A stretch of DNA of 54,220 bases from Chitinophagaceae bacterium (GCA_025360525.1 JANYCA010000185.1:1-54220); one strand, 5' to 3'; shown: positions 1-9,503, counted from the first letter of the stretch. Notes: a model not told the origin generated them from the letters alone. Program-made: numbers and translations.

Positions 1-187
1 TACCCCTTTTTGGAACGTTCCTTTTTAGCTCCCTGCTAACGGTGGATTTATTAACACCAATTACACTTGCTATAAAAGTTTGGTTGTTTCCAATCGATCT
101 TAACGCTTCAATTTGATACCTTTGAACAAGGGTGAGCTGGACATAGTTTTTTGTCATCGCAACACAAATTTCGGTTTTCAGTTTCAT
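1..187 (-). CDS. IS30-family transposase, N-terminal part (runs off window)
   Basis: The minus strand encodes the first ~62 residues of an IS30-type transposase and continues beyond base 1. The visible part has the typical N-terminal helix-turn-helix: QLTLVQRYQIEAL, then IASVIGVNKSTVSRELKRN. This domain binds the element's terminal repeats; the DDE catalytic domain lies outside the window. The ATG is at 187-185, with a second in-frame ATG at 157-155 (MTKNYVQL) that could be the true start. The first ATG lies inside the arm of a 20-bp perfect hairpin (182-224). The left half of the element is not visible, so intactness cannot be judged. The family call is secure from the HTH; activity is unknown. 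Confidence 0.85.
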   Translation of the reverse strand, partial: MKLKTEICVAMTKNYVQLTLVQRYQIEALRSIGNNQTFIASVIGVNKSTVSRELKRNVPKRG

Positions 188-224
188 CCTCCCAGCAGGG
201 GGTACCCCTGCTGGGAGGATGAAA
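182..224. repeat. 20-bp perfect inverted repeat over the transposase start codon
   Basis: Bases 182-201 and 205-224 are exact reverse complements separated by only 3 nt, and the arms are GC-rich (CCTCCCAGCAGGGG). Transcribed on the minus strand, the RNA would form a very stable hairpin whose 3' arm contains the transposase ATG (187-185) and the GGGAGG just before it. A transcript entering from outside the element would have its start codon locked. This resembles known insertion-sequence strategies against read-through expression, but that role is inferred. Confidence 0.8.
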
Positions 225-232
225 ACCTATGT

Positions 233-255
233 GTTGAACTTATTAGTTGAACTTA
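233..255. repeat. Tandem 10-bp direct repeat, possible IS30 element end
   Basis: GTTGAACTTA occurs at 233-242 and again at 246-255, about 50-70 bp upstream of the transposase ATG. This is where the terminal inverted repeat of an IS30-type element would be expected. The matching right end is outside the window, so the assignment as an element boundary is inference. The AT-rich stretch to ~440 holds no gene. Confidence 0.35.
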
Positions 256-440
256 CAAATGATTAAAGGAAATTTTTTTTCATATTTTGAGATTTATACC
301 CTTTACAGAAAAACTTTTTAATTTTTTCTACTCAATTTTTTTTAATAATTTTTTTCTGAATGCACCTGGTCGATAGCACCATGTTTCGTTTATTAACACC
401 CCGTCGTATACTAAATTTACTGCAGGGGTATAAAAGAAAA

Positions 441-460
441 GCAGGGGAAATACCCCCTGC
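441..460 (-). terminator. Rho-independent terminator of the susCD unit
   Basis: GCAGGGG (441-447) pairs with CCCCTGC (454-460). Read on the minus strand, downstream of the SusD stop at 496, the hairpin is followed by TTTTCTTTTATA, a U-rich tail. The position and orientation fit transcription termination of the minus-strand SusC/SusD unit. Confidence 0.65.
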
Positions 461-495
461 TCACTAGTGATAATATTATTTTAAAAGTCTGTTTT

Positions 496-1863
496 TTAGT
501 AACCTGCATTCTGTGTTAAATTTGGATTCACTAAAATATCTCTCTTTGGAATAGGAAAGATTAATTCTGGAGCATTGTATGCCAATCCGCCGCCACCGGT
601 AAAATAACCGGTGGATACACCCAGTCTTTTTATATCATGCAAATTGAACCCTTCAAAAGATAATTCAATTTTTCTTTCTTTTAATATATCGCTCAAAGAA
701 ACTTCTGACAGAGAGGGTAAACCTGCCCTCTTGCGGATTGTATTTATATCTTCTTCGGGAGTGGCACCTACAGAAGCATCCAGCCTGAAGTTTGCTTCCG
801 CTCTTATTAAATACATTTCTGCCAGGCGAATAGTATGCAAATTGCCATAAACATTATCGAATTTTGCGGAGTAGAAATCGGCGTTGATGAGGTTTACCCT
901 CAAATCACCGGGCTCAAACAAAGCAAGGTGTTCATCCCTGATACTAATATCACCTCTCCCGTTTTCGGAATAGAAGGTTTGGAGATTGTTAATTCCGCTT
1001 GTAGTTGTAACCTGGATGGCAAATACATCTTCCGTTGTGTTATCCTCTGCTTTTGCACGTGTGTAGGCAAATATCCCAATGATACCATCAATATTGGGTT
1101 GCGTCAATTTAAAATTGCCAGACTCTATCACCCTGTTTGCCGCATCCCGGGCATTAGCATAATCTCCTTTTTGTAAATAAACTCTTGCCAGCATTCCTGC
1201 AGCGGCGTTGCTGGTTGCAAAAAACCCATTAGAAGATGGTAATAATGCTTCAGCTTCTGTAAGGTCTTTAATTACCTGGGCGTATACTGCGCTAACTTTT
1301 GCCCGGGGAAGCTGATCGGCAGTGCCGCCTAATTCTTTGGTAGGCGTTAAATTAATTGGCACACCTTCATTTGCAGCAGGGTCGCCATCGTTCCACGCCT
1401 TTGCAAATAGTCTTACCAGGTTAAAGTATACTGCAGCCCTTATAAATTTTGCCTCTCCTTCTACTTTTTCTCTTTTTGCTTCGGTAACAACTGCTAACGC
1501 ATCAAGCACATTATTAACGTCGTTGATGGTTTTGTATCCATCTGTCCAAGTACCTTGAGTAAACCCATTATCAACAGCAATGGCTTTATTCTTTATCTGG
1601 GTCATTCCCTGGTAAGTACCACTCCATGCAATTTCATTATAATCGCCTAATAAATCGGCTGTTACCGATGAACCACCGCCATAAAGATCATCTGCCCCCA
1701 AATCGCTGTAAGCTCCTACCAGCAAGCCTTCTATGTCGGAGCTGGTTTTTAATGCATTGTCCTGGTTAATATTATTATATGGCTTTCTGTTTAGTTCTTT
1801 GGTGCAACTGAACATGACTAAAGAGATCGATAATAAGCTTATGCTCCATATTTTATTTTTCAT
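496..1863 (-). CDS. SusD/RagB-family outer-membrane nutrient-binding lipoprotein
   Basis: Lipoprotein of 455 residues in the SusD/RagB family, which sits on the outer surface over its SusC partner and helps capture glycans or peptides. The start at 1863 gives a clean lipoprotein signal (MKNKIWSISLLSISLVMFSC, Cys at the lipobox). An upstream in-frame ATG at 1950 would bury the signal and overlap susC. Family features are the TPR-like helices (EGEAKFIRAAVYFNLVRLFA; AAAGMLARVYLQKGDYANA) and the C-terminal HTIRLAEMYLIRAEANFR ... FPIPKRDILVNPNLTQNAGY region. It follows susC after 25 nt, so the pair is one operon. Substrate cannot be read from sequence; the divergent glycosidase at 5981 suggests a saccharide. 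Confidence 0.93.
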   Translation of the reverse strand: MKNKIWSISLLSISLVMFSCTKELNRKPYNNINQDNALKTSSDIEGLLVGAYSDLGADDLYGGGSSVTADLLGDYNEIAWSGTYQGMTQIKNKAIAVDNGFTQGTWTDGYKTINDVNNVLDALAVVTEAKREKVEGEAKFIRAAVYFNLVRLFAKAWNDGDPAANEGVPINLTPTKELGGTADQLPRAKVSAVYAQVIKDLTEAEALLPSSNGFFATSNAAAGMLARVYLQKGDYANARDAANRVIESGNFKLTQPNIDGIIGIFAYTRAKAEDNTTEDVFAIQVTTTSGINNLQTFYSENGRGDISIRDEHLALFEPGDLRVNLINADFYSAKFDNVYGNLHTIRLAEMYLIRAEANFRLDASVGATPEEDINTIRKRAGLPSLSEVSLSDILKERKIELSFEGFNLHDIKRLGVSTGYFTGGGGLAYNAPELIFPIPKRDILVNPNLTQNAGY

Positions 1864-1888
1864 ACTAATTAATTTAAAAGTGATGGAA

Positions 1889-4800
1889 TTATAATCCGAT
1901 ATTGAAACCAAATACAATTGTTTTAATCTGCGGTGCAGAGTAAAAATCATTACCCAGCGAAATATTGGATGCGGTAGCGTCGGAATTCACTTCCGGGTCC
2001 CAGCCTTTGTACTTGGTGATAGTAAATAAATTTTGTGCTCTTACATAAATTCTGACCCTGTCAATTTTAAACCGGGAAATTAATTTTTGTGAAAGATTGT
2101 AACCTAATGTTACTGCTTTCACTCTTAAATATGATCCGCTGGAAATATACCTGCTGGAATTATCCGTTCCATTAGCGAGAAAAAGCCTTGCTTCCGGAAC
2201 CATGGTGATGTCACCGGCTTTTTTCCAGGAGTTTAACTGATCACGGGTTTGATTATCGTACCCGTTGCTGCCGCTGGCTGACATATATTGTCCACCTCCA
2301 TTAAAAATATCATTGCCATATACACCCTGCAGCAATACATCCAGGTCAAAGCCTTTAAAAGTGAAAGTATTTCTCACACCATATATAAAATCAGGATTAG
2401 GATCCCCGATTTTTACGTCAGTCGCTTCATTCACGTTATTGGTAGTACTGCGATCTTTTGTTCCGTCTGCCTTAATTGTATTTTTCACGAATAGAGCATC
2501 GCCATTTGCACGGTCTGCACCTGCAAATTCTTTTGCATAAAATACACCTAAAGGCTCACCTTCCTGTGCCCGGTTAAGTGTACCAATTTGCTGTCCTCCC
2601 AAACTGGTTATTTTGTTTCTGTTAGCCGCAAAATTTAAACTGGTTGCCCACCTGAAATGTTTAGTGACAACATTATCCGTATTAATGGTGAACTCAATTC
2701 CTTTATTTTCCAGTTTTCCTATATTTTGCAGTTTATTTAAATATCCTGTGGTAGACGGAATATTTACACTCAGTAACAAATCTTTTGTAAGCCTGGTATA
2801 ATAATCCACTTCTATGGTTACTCTTTTATTAAATACACTAAATTCTAACCCGATATCGGAGCTGGTGGTTGCCTCCCATTTTAAATTCGGATTGGGCAAC
2901 TGTATAGGTGTTTGTCCACCAAGGCCTCCATAAGCATTTGGCCCGTATAATCCGATAGACGCATAATTACCAATTTCAGAATTTCCTGTAAGACCATAAC
3001 TCGCTTTTAATTTCAAGAAATTGATCCATCTGATATTATTTAAAAAGTTTTCATCAGATATAATCCAGGCTGCAGATGCCGCCGGGAAGAATCCAAACTT
3101 ATTTTTATCACCAAATCTTGATGAACCGTCATATCTGCCACTTAACGAGAGGATATACTTGTTTTTAAACTTATAGTTAGCCCGTGCAAAATAAGAAAGC
3201 AATGCCCAATCTGAACCACCGGAGCTAGCATTTGTTTTTGAAGCGCCTGCATTTAACTTCTTATAGGAATCACTGGGGAATTCCTCAGCGTTAGCAACGT
3301 TGGAAATGATTTGCCATTTTTGAAAACTGCTTCCAGCTACCACATCAAAATCGTGATCGTCTCCGGCACTTGTTACATACCTTAAAAAGTTATTTGTATT
3401 GATATTTAAAATCTGGTCAGAGGTATTTCTGCCTGAACCGTTGGGTACTCCCTCGTTCCTTGCTGTTAAACGGCCGGAATATCGTTCTTCGTTTTGATTT
3501 AACTGGTCCATACCCAACTCACTTCGGAAGGTTAATCCCTTCGCAATACTAACATTTGCAAATAAGTTTCCGATGGTTCTGTTGACAATGGTGGTATATT
3601 GGGCGTTTTGAACACTCAGTATAGGGTTATAATAAACCGGGTAGTTGGTATTGGGATTACCTGTACCGATATCGAGTGCACCACTCGTTAATCCTGTTCT
3701 TGGATCTGTCGCAGGGGTGATGGGCGACAGTGCCACTATTTGCAGTGGAGTGGAAAAGGCATTGTCGTTAGATACCCTCTTATTTATTGTACGGGCAAAA
3801 CTCATGTTCATTCCCAACGAAAGCCAGTCTCTCACCTTGTGCTCTAGATTCAGCCTGGCGCTATATCTTTTTAAACTATTTGCCACCACTATACCTGTTT
3901 GATCGAGGTATTGGCCACCCATGTAAAAAGTGGTTTTGTCGCTACCGCCGGAAAAATTAAGATCATATTGAGCTATTGGTGCATGCTGAAACGCCAGATC
4001 CTGCCAGTTGGTATTTACTTTGTAAGTTTTGTAATCATCATTTGCAGCTGAGTACCTTTTTAGTCTTCTTTCGTTAAAAGCAACATAATCAAATGAGGGA
4101 TCCAGCCGGAAAGCAGCTGCGGCGGCTAGTCTTTCATATTCAACATATTCCTGGGCATTCATGAAGTCTCTTTTACCAGTAGGCTTTTGAGTGCCCGTAA
4201 AATAACCAAATTCAATTTTTGATTTGCCAGCTTTTCCTTTTTTTGTTGTAATCAGCACCACGCCATTGGAGGCCCGGGAACCATAAATGGCGGCGGCGGA
4301 AGCATCTTTCAAAATTTCAATTGATTCAATATCGTTTGTATTAATATCCGTTAGCGAATTGGTTGTAGCACCATTGCTTGACAAGTCAGCGTTTTGTAAA
4401 GGAATACCATCAATAACATACAATGGTTCATTTCCGGCTGTTACCGATGCAGAACCCCTGATACGAAGACTGATACCTTGTCCTAGTTTACCATTTTGCT
4501 GAGTTACCAAAACACCGGCTGCCCTACCCTGTATGGCGCTCTCAAAATTTGCAGATGGTGTATTGTTCAATTCCTTAGCACCTACTTTGGCAATTGACCC
4601 GGTAAGGTCACGCTTAATTCTAGATCCGAAGCCCGTTACAATAACCTCAGCAAGTTGATCTACCCCTAAAGTTAGCGCAACCATAACATTGCCATTTACT
4701 ATTTTGGCTTCGGTTGATTTGTATCCGACAGAACTAAACACCAAACTGCTTGTTTTGGAATTAACCTTTAATTTAAAAGTACCATCTGAGCCAGTTATTG

Positions 4801-4954
4801 CAGTGGCATTTTCATTTTTGGCGATAACCGTCACCCCAACTAAAGGGGCACCATCCTTTGAGTCTGTAACCTTTCCGGTTACCTCTTTTGTTTGTGCAAA
4901 CAATGCATTTAAAGAAAGCATCAGCATGACACAAAAACATCCAATTTTTCTCAT
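1889..4954 (-). CDS. SusC/RagA-family TonB-dependent outer-membrane transporter
   Basis: Protein of 1021 residues. Order: signal peptide (residues 1-20, ...LMLSLNALFAQ), a carboxypeptidase-like regulatory domain (about 22-105, VTGKVTDSKDGAPLVGVTV), a plug domain (about 110-235, including SLRIRGSASVTAGNEPLYVI), then a 22-strand-type beta-barrel ending in VFGFNIGL. Such proteins import SusD-bound substrates with energy from TonB-ExbBD. The ATG at 4954 is preferred because the next upstream ATG (5029) adds residues before an obvious signal peptide. SusD follows directly. A well-formed Bacteroidota promoter lies at 5149-5179, giving an untranslated leader of about 190 nt. No FecI/FecR pair or hybrid two-component regulator is adjacent. 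Confidence 0.95.
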   Translation of the reverse strand: MRKIGCFCVMLMLSLNALFAQTKEVTGKVTDSKDGAPLVGVTVIAKNENATAITGSDGTFKLKVNSKTSSLVFSSVGYKSTEAKIVNGNVMVALTLGVDQLAEVIVTGFGSRIKRDLTGSIAKVGAKELNNTPSANFESAIQGRAAGVLVTQQNGKLGQGISLRIRGSASVTAGNEPLYVIDGIPLQNADLSSNGATTNSLTDINTNDIESIEILKDASAAAIYGSRASNGVVLITTKKGKAGKSKIEFGYFTGTQKPTGKRDFMNAQEYVEYERLAAAAAFRLDPSFDYVAFNERRLKRYSAANDDYKTYKVNTNWQDLAFQHAPIAQYDLNFSGGSDKTTFYMGGQYLDQTGIVVANSLKRYSARLNLEHKVRDWLSLGMNMSFARTINKRVSNDNAFSTPLQIVALSPITPATDPRTGLTSGALDIGTGNPNTNYPVYYNPILSVQNAQYTTIVNRTIGNLFANVSIAKGLTFRSELGMDQLNQNEERYSGRLTARNEGVPNGSGRNTSDQILNINTNNFLRYVTSAGDDHDFDVVAGSSFQKWQIISNVANAEEFPSDSYKKLNAGASKTNASSGGSDWALLSYFARANYKFKNKYILSLSGRYDGSSRFGDKNKFGFFPAASAAWIISDENFLNNIRWINFLKLKASYGLTGNSEIGNYASIGLYGPNAYGGLGGQTPIQLPNPNLKWEATTSSDIGLEFSVFNKRVTIEVDYYTRLTKDLLLSVNIPSTTGYLNKLQNIGKLENKGIEFTINTDNVVTKHFRWATSLNFAANRNKITSLGGQQIGTLNRAQEGEPLGVFYAKEFAGADRANGDALFVKNTIKADGTKDRSTTNNVNEATDVKIGDPNPDFIYGVRNTFTFKGFDLDVLLQGVYGNDIFNGGGQYMSASGSNGYDNQTRDQLNSWKKAGDITMVPEARLFLANGTDNSSRYISSGSYLRVKAVTLGYNLSQKLISRFKIDRVRIYVRAQNLFTITKYKGWDPEVNSDATASNISLGNDFYSAPQIKTIVFGFNIGL

Positions 4955-5980
4955 AAAATAAATTTTATTTTTTAATATTGAAGTTAAAAGCACGAGTTTA
5001 ACATTTTCATTTCTATAATTGTTCACCATTGTATAATCTTTTAGGTTTTTTATTATTTTTATAGTATGTAATTATTTTTTTTATATGAATTGTTTAGAAT
5101 TTTATCGCTAATTTTTAAAGCGAATTAAAACATTCAGACAGCAATAAACAAACATAAGAACTTCTGCTATCCAGACAAAAAATCGTTAAGTAAACTTAAA
5201 CGATGACCTTTAAAAAATGAATTTAAAAAAACAAATTCTTTGACTTGCTAAAAGTGACAGGTTATACTGAATCATCAAAAAGAAATGTCGCCCAACACCC
5301 TTAATAAACCCTCATCTACAAATTGCAACACTTAATCTGTTTAAGAATGAGCCAGCAGTAGGGCCATAATTTTTTCTATGGGTATAAGGTACAAAAAAAT
5401 TACCTGCATATTTTAAAGTTTTTTTTTGCAATTCTAGATAATAAAAATCTTACAAAAAACAGGAAGACGAAAACAAGGCAAAAGCCTGCAATTGCATCAC
5501 TGGCAAAATCTAATGGCAGATAAACACTGCTAAAACCTACAATGCCTTTTCTAACACCTGCGCTGGAATGATCAGCCAATTATTCAAGCTATTTTTTGCA
5601 TCTTTATTTGCTGCCGATGCAAGCAAGCCAAAGAAAAAAACACTGCTGAAAGTATGGCCACTTGAAAAACTGTAACCATCCGCTTTGCAACAACAGCGAA
5701 TGATCAAACAAGGCAGATAAAAAAAGTTGTGGCAATCAATACAAGTGAATGCGTAAGCCTGTGTAAAAAAACTTTCATCGTGAAAGCTAAAGGAGTCGGT
5801 TTACGCATTTGTGAAAAAATACCTACGAAAAAGTAAATCAATTTTAATTGCAGCAAACAAATTTCTGATAGTTTGTGTGTCTTCTTATTTCCGGTGTTAG
5901 AATACCTTCCTGTTAATGATCTTTAAAATAGGTAAATTTAGAGATCCTAATAATTTTAATTATAATACACAAACGAGTCT
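4955..5980. other. Long divergent intergenic region
   Basis: About 1 kb between susC and the glycosidase gene. It holds the susC promoter (5149-5179) and a weak candidate -7 element for the plus-strand gene (TAAATTTA, 5933-5940, one mismatch). The rest is AT-rich with no convincing gene. A 34-codon minus-strand ORF at 5704-5808 with a hydrophobic stretch was considered and not called. Confidence 0.6.
5149..5179 (-). promoter_or_regulatory. Bacteroidota-type promoter of susC
   Basis: Read on the minus strand: TTTG (5179-5176), 19 nt, TATGTTTG (5156-5149). This matches the primary-sigma consensus TTTG / TAnnTTTG known from Bacteroides, with normal spacing. Transcription should start near 5142, leaving a leader of about 190 nt before the susC ATG. 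Confidence 0.7.
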
Positions 5981-8512
5981 ATGTATATGGAGAATAAATT
6001 ACCTGGTAATATCATTATCCTTTTTCTGTTATTTGTATGTTCTGCAGCCTGTTTTGCGCAAAGTATCCACGTAAAAAATAATGTACAAAATAAACAGATA
6101 GCCTTTGGTAACGGAAAAATAAATATGACGCTTGATTATAATGGTAAGGCATCTATCATTTTATTTACCATTAACGGGCAGCAAGTAATTGAAAGCGCTG
6201 CCGGTATTTATTCTGAAATCAGTACAAATATTGCAACCTACTCCAGCTTAAAACTTTATGCCACGCCTGCTGCAACTGTTACCACTAACAGCGTAACAAT
6301 AAACAATATTATTTATGGCGGTAAGCAATGCCAAATAAAGGAAACCTGGCGATTTAAAATAACTGAAAGTGACATTAAATTTGATATCGACAGAACCCTC
6401 TCCAATGCAATATTGGTGAACGAGGCTGCATTGCCTGTATTTATGTTCAACAGTATCAATACATGGGATGGGGCCTACCAGGATTATGGCGGGCTGGCTT
6501 GGTTTTATCTTTTTAATAAAAAACAGGACACTTACGGGGTGCATAGCCGATCATCAAAGTTTTGGAATAGCAAAACAGGCAATGGATTAAGCATTGAGGT
6601 AAATGCCCCCGGCAAAGAAGTTGCCATGAAGTACAGTCGCACGGCAGATGATAAACTGGCTTACAGCATGGTAGTATCTCAACAGGAAATGTTACCACGC
6701 TTTGACAGCGGCACCAACCGGCGGCGGTATTTGCGAGACAGGACAGATGTATGGGCTCCCTTCAAAAGCGGCAAAGGAAAGACTACACAAAGCATGCTGT
6801 TTTCTTACTTCAATTTTAATGATGAATACGGACGTGGAAAACTGGAAGGGGTTAACGGCAACGAGGTAAGTGCTGTGCTGAATACCATTGCAAGAATTGG
6901 TGTTATTGATAAGCAACATTTTGGTGGTAACAGTTGGCATACACCTTACGGACCTATTTGCCTACACGAGCAATACATAGCACAGTTGGGCCTTGCCATT
7001 AATGACAATAATTATTTGAAAGGCTACCAGCAATGCCTGGATTTTTACAGGGACAATGCCATTAAGCCGGATGGAAGGGTGTGGCCAAGATGGGCTTACA
7101 GCAATGAAGATATGATGCCGGGTGAAGTAACAGACAAAGGTTTTTACGAAGCACAATGGGGCTATTTGTTAGATGCCAACCCCGACCTTGTTACCAATGT
7201 GGTTGAATTATACAATCAAACAGGTAATAAGGCATGGATAAAAACACATCAGCGCTCCTGTGAAAAAGTGCTTGACTGGATACTTAAAAGAGATGCCAAT
7301 AATAATGGATTGGTAGAAATGATTACTGACAGTCATGCCCAAAAAAGAGGAAGCGACTGGATTGATATTATCTGGGCATCTTACGAAAATGCATTTGTAA
7401 ATGCCAAATTATATCATGCGTTGCAATTATGGGCGGATATTGAAAAGCAACTGGGTAATACAGCAAAGGCAACTTACTATGCAGGCTTTGCTGCAAAACT
7501 AAAAAGCAGTTTTAATAAGCCGCTGACCGAAGGTGGTTTTTGGAATAAAGAAAAAGAATGCTACATACATTGGCGGGAGAAAGATGGCGCTGCTCATGGA
7601 AATAATATGGTTACACCTGTAAACTTTATGGCCATTGGTTATGGCATTTGCGACGACGCAATTAGAACAAAAACTATACTTGACAATATTGAAACACAGA
7701 TGCAACAGGAACAACTTTTCTTTTGGCCTATCTGCATGTCCAGTTATGAGCCAGGTGATGGCAACGACTGGCAGTTCCCTTTTCCTAATTATGAAAACGG
7801 CGATCTCTTTTTATCGTGGGGAGCGCTTGGCGTAAAAGCCTATGCATCTTATAAACCAGCGTTAGCGTTAAAGTATGTAAAAAATGTATTGGCTCAATAT
7901 GCAAAAGACGGATTGGCTTTTCAGCGATACGGCCGTGTAAAGCAGGATGGCCTGGGAGATGATATTCTATCCGGAAACAGCCTTTCAGTTGTTGGGCTTT
8001 ACCAGGCAATTTATGGTATCAACCCAATGCACAACCGCTTTTATTTAAATCCACATATTACAGCGGAGTTAAATGGCACAATCGTTAAATACAATTTCAG
8101 AAACCAACAACTGTTAATCAATCTGGCATTGAATAACTATGCCGTATCTAACGGTCAGTATAAAATAATCGCCCAAACTAACTTTGGCTTTTATAGCACC
8201 AATAAAGAGCTTTCTTTTTTTAACAAAGATGATTCAACTGCTGCATTAAAAGTAACAACCATTGCAAATAGTAACCTCAACGTTGATATCAAACGATGGG
8301 ATGCAGTTGCCAAGGTATGGTCACAAACATCCACCAATAAAACTGAACAACAATTAGTTTACCATGTAAATAATCTTAAACCGAATAATTATTATACTAT
8401 TTTAATAAATGATACAATATTACAACGAAGTAAAAGCAACAGTAGTGGCACGATAAAATTTATCTACAAAAACGGGAACAATGAATCTGAAATTAGTATC
8501 ATAAACAAATAA
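5981..8512 (+). CDS. Exported six-hairpin (alpha/alpha) glycosidase, family unassigned
   Basis: Protein of 843 residues with a signal peptide (ILFLLFVCSAACFAQ, cleavage near residue 27). An N-terminal beta-sandwich-like part (about 30-270) is followed by a helical-barrel part (about 290-690) with six-hairpin glycosidase features: ARIGVIDKQHFGGNSWHTPYGP, GFYEAQWGYLLD, GSDWIDIIWASYENAFVNAK and PFPNYENGDLFLSWGALG. The C-terminus (about 700-843) looks like a small beta domain. Acidic residues in the SDWIDI and YENGD segments are candidate catalytic groups. Clan-level similarity is clear, but I cannot choose among GH families. ATGs at 5981 and 5987 are both possible. It is divergent from susCD, so it probably degrades the glycan they import. 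Confidence 0.75.
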   Translation: MYMENKLPGNIIILFLLFVCSAACFAQSIHVKNNVQNKQIAFGNGKINMTLDYNGKASIILFTINGQQVIESAAGIYSEISTNIATYSSLKLYATPAATVTTNSVTINNIIYGGKQCQIKETWRFKITESDIKFDIDRTLSNAILVNEAALPVFMFNSINTWDGAYQDYGGLAWFYLFNKKQDTYGVHSRSSKFWNSKTGNGLSIEVNAPGKEVAMKYSRTADDKLAYSMVVSQQEMLPRFDSGTNRRRYLRDRTDVWAPFKSGKGKTTQSMLFSYFNFNDEYGRGKLEGVNGNEVSAVLNTIARIGVIDKQHFGGNSWHTPYGPICLHEQYIAQLGLAINDNNYLKGYQQCLDFYRDNAIKPDGRVWPRWAYSNEDMMPGEVTDKGFYEAQWGYLLDANPDLVTNVVELYNQTGNKAWIKTHQRSCEKVLDWILKRDANNNGLVEMITDSHAQKRGSDWIDIIWASYENAFVNAKLYHALQLWADIEKQLGNTAKATYYAGFAAKLKSSFNKPLTEGGFWNKEKECYIHWREKDGAAHGNNMVTPVNFMAIGYGICDDAIRTKTILDNIETQMQQEQLFFWPICMSSYEPGDGNDWQFPFPNYENGDLFLSWGALGVKAYASYKPALALKYVKNVLAQYAKDGLAFQRYGRVKQDGLGDDILSGNSLSVVGLYQAIYGINPMHNRFYLNPHITAELNGTIVKYNFRNQQLLINLALNNYAVSNGQYKIIAQTNFGFYSTNKELSFFNKDDSTAALKVTTIANSNLNVDIKRWDAVAKVWSQTSTNKTEQQLVYHVNNLKPNNYYTILINDTILQRSKSNSSGTIKFIYKNGNNESEISIINK

Positions 8513-8584
8513 CCTTTAATGTGGTATTAGCGGAGGCAATGCCCGTCAACGAATAATGTGGAGTACTAAGTTTGCTGCCTGAAA

Positions 8585-9340
8585 TTATATTTTTATTTTA
8601 TGCAGAACGGAGAATCGGAATATATTAGCCTGATTATAATCTCCCGAACTTTTTTGCTGAAACCCATAAGTATAACCCAAATCAAAAGTAAAATGGTTGG
8701 TAGCCTGGTAGCTGATAGCTGTATTAACCCGGTTTTGTTCAAAAGTATTTTTTACAATTCTTTTGCCTGCATTCAACATAATTTCATCGCCGACTCTAAA
8801 GCTCACTGATTGAGCTTTATTTACTGATTGATATAAACGGTACTCCACCTCAAATTTGTACCGAAAACGAAAATTAAAATTATACCCACTTGCCAATTTA
8901 TCGTTCACCACTTTTCTAAAATACCGCTCCTCTATCCGGTAACGGTGGCTGATTGTAAAACGATGTAAATGCTGGGTATTATTAAATTCCTGGAACGGCC
9001 TTAACTCGGGTACAGCCAAGATGCTGGAGGAAACCGGATCAAAAGTATTTGATAAGAAATAGGCAAACCCAACACCTGCATTCCAGTTTTGCCCAAGGGT
9101 ATAATTAATTTTTGACCGAAAGGTGAATTGCAGTTGTTTACCATTATCAAAAAAATGCCGCTCACTTATATCATTGCTGAGTAACCATTTGGGGGCTAGC
9201 TGCAAGGTTGTTCCATATGAGTACCAGGCATAGGGCCTTGAAGTAATTTTTTTCTGGGTTGTTTGCGCAGACCCAGTAAGCAAAAAAGCTGATAGAATCA
9301 CTACTGTAAATATGATCGTTGAAAAGAAGTTTTGCTTCAC
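8585..9340 (-). CDS. DUF2490-family outer-membrane beta-barrel protein
   Basis: About 251 residues of alternating beta-strand character ending in FRFSVLHKIKI, with DUF2490 hallmarks: WLLSNDISERHFF, FAYFLSNTFDP and QHLHRFTISHRYRIEERY. These are outer-membrane proteins of unknown function. I chose the GTG at 9340 because it immediately precedes a good signal peptide (KQNFFSTIIFTVVILSAFLL ... SAQ) and lies just after a perfect TATATTTG promoter element. An ATG at 9415 would add 25 residues unlike a signal peptide and would place the promoter inside the gene. It is convergent with the glycosidase and divergent from the TIR gene. Confidence 0.75.
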   Translation of the reverse strand: MKQNFFSTIIFTVVILSAFLLTGSAQTTQKKITSRPYAWYSYGTTLQLAPKWLLSNDISERHFFDNGKQLQFTFRSKINYTLGQNWNAGVGFAYFLSNTFDPVSSSILAVPELRPFQEFNNTQHLHRFTISHRYRIEERYFRKVVNDKLASGYNFNFRFRYKFEVEYRLYQSVNKAQSVSFRVGDEIMLNAGKRIVKNTFEQNRVNTAISYQATNHFTFDLGYTYGFQQKSSGDYNQANIFRFSVLHKIKI

Positions 9341-9351
9341 AATTTTTTTTT

Positions 9352-9359
9352 CAAATATA
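9352..9359 (-). promoter_or_regulatory. Putative -7 element (TATATTTG)
   Basis: Perfect TAnnTTTG on the minus strand, 11 nt before the GTG at 9340, implying a very short or absent 5' leader. No TTTG was found at the usual upstream distance, so support is partial. Confidence 0.4.
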
Positions 9360-9503
9360 AGAAACCGGAAGCCATAATCACTTCTACCAATAGACTCAAG
9401 CTGAATCTTTCCCAAAAATTGACAATTATTTTTTTTATATTAGAGTGCAATTGACTTCGTTATATTTTTAGATTTTATTTATTAACCCCCCAATATTTAA
9501 AAG

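Noticed and set aside
5704..5808. 34-codon minus-strand ORF with a signal-peptide-like hydrophobic stretch
   Set aside because: Too short, no promoter or conserved pattern, and the frame after its stop does not read as a known protein.
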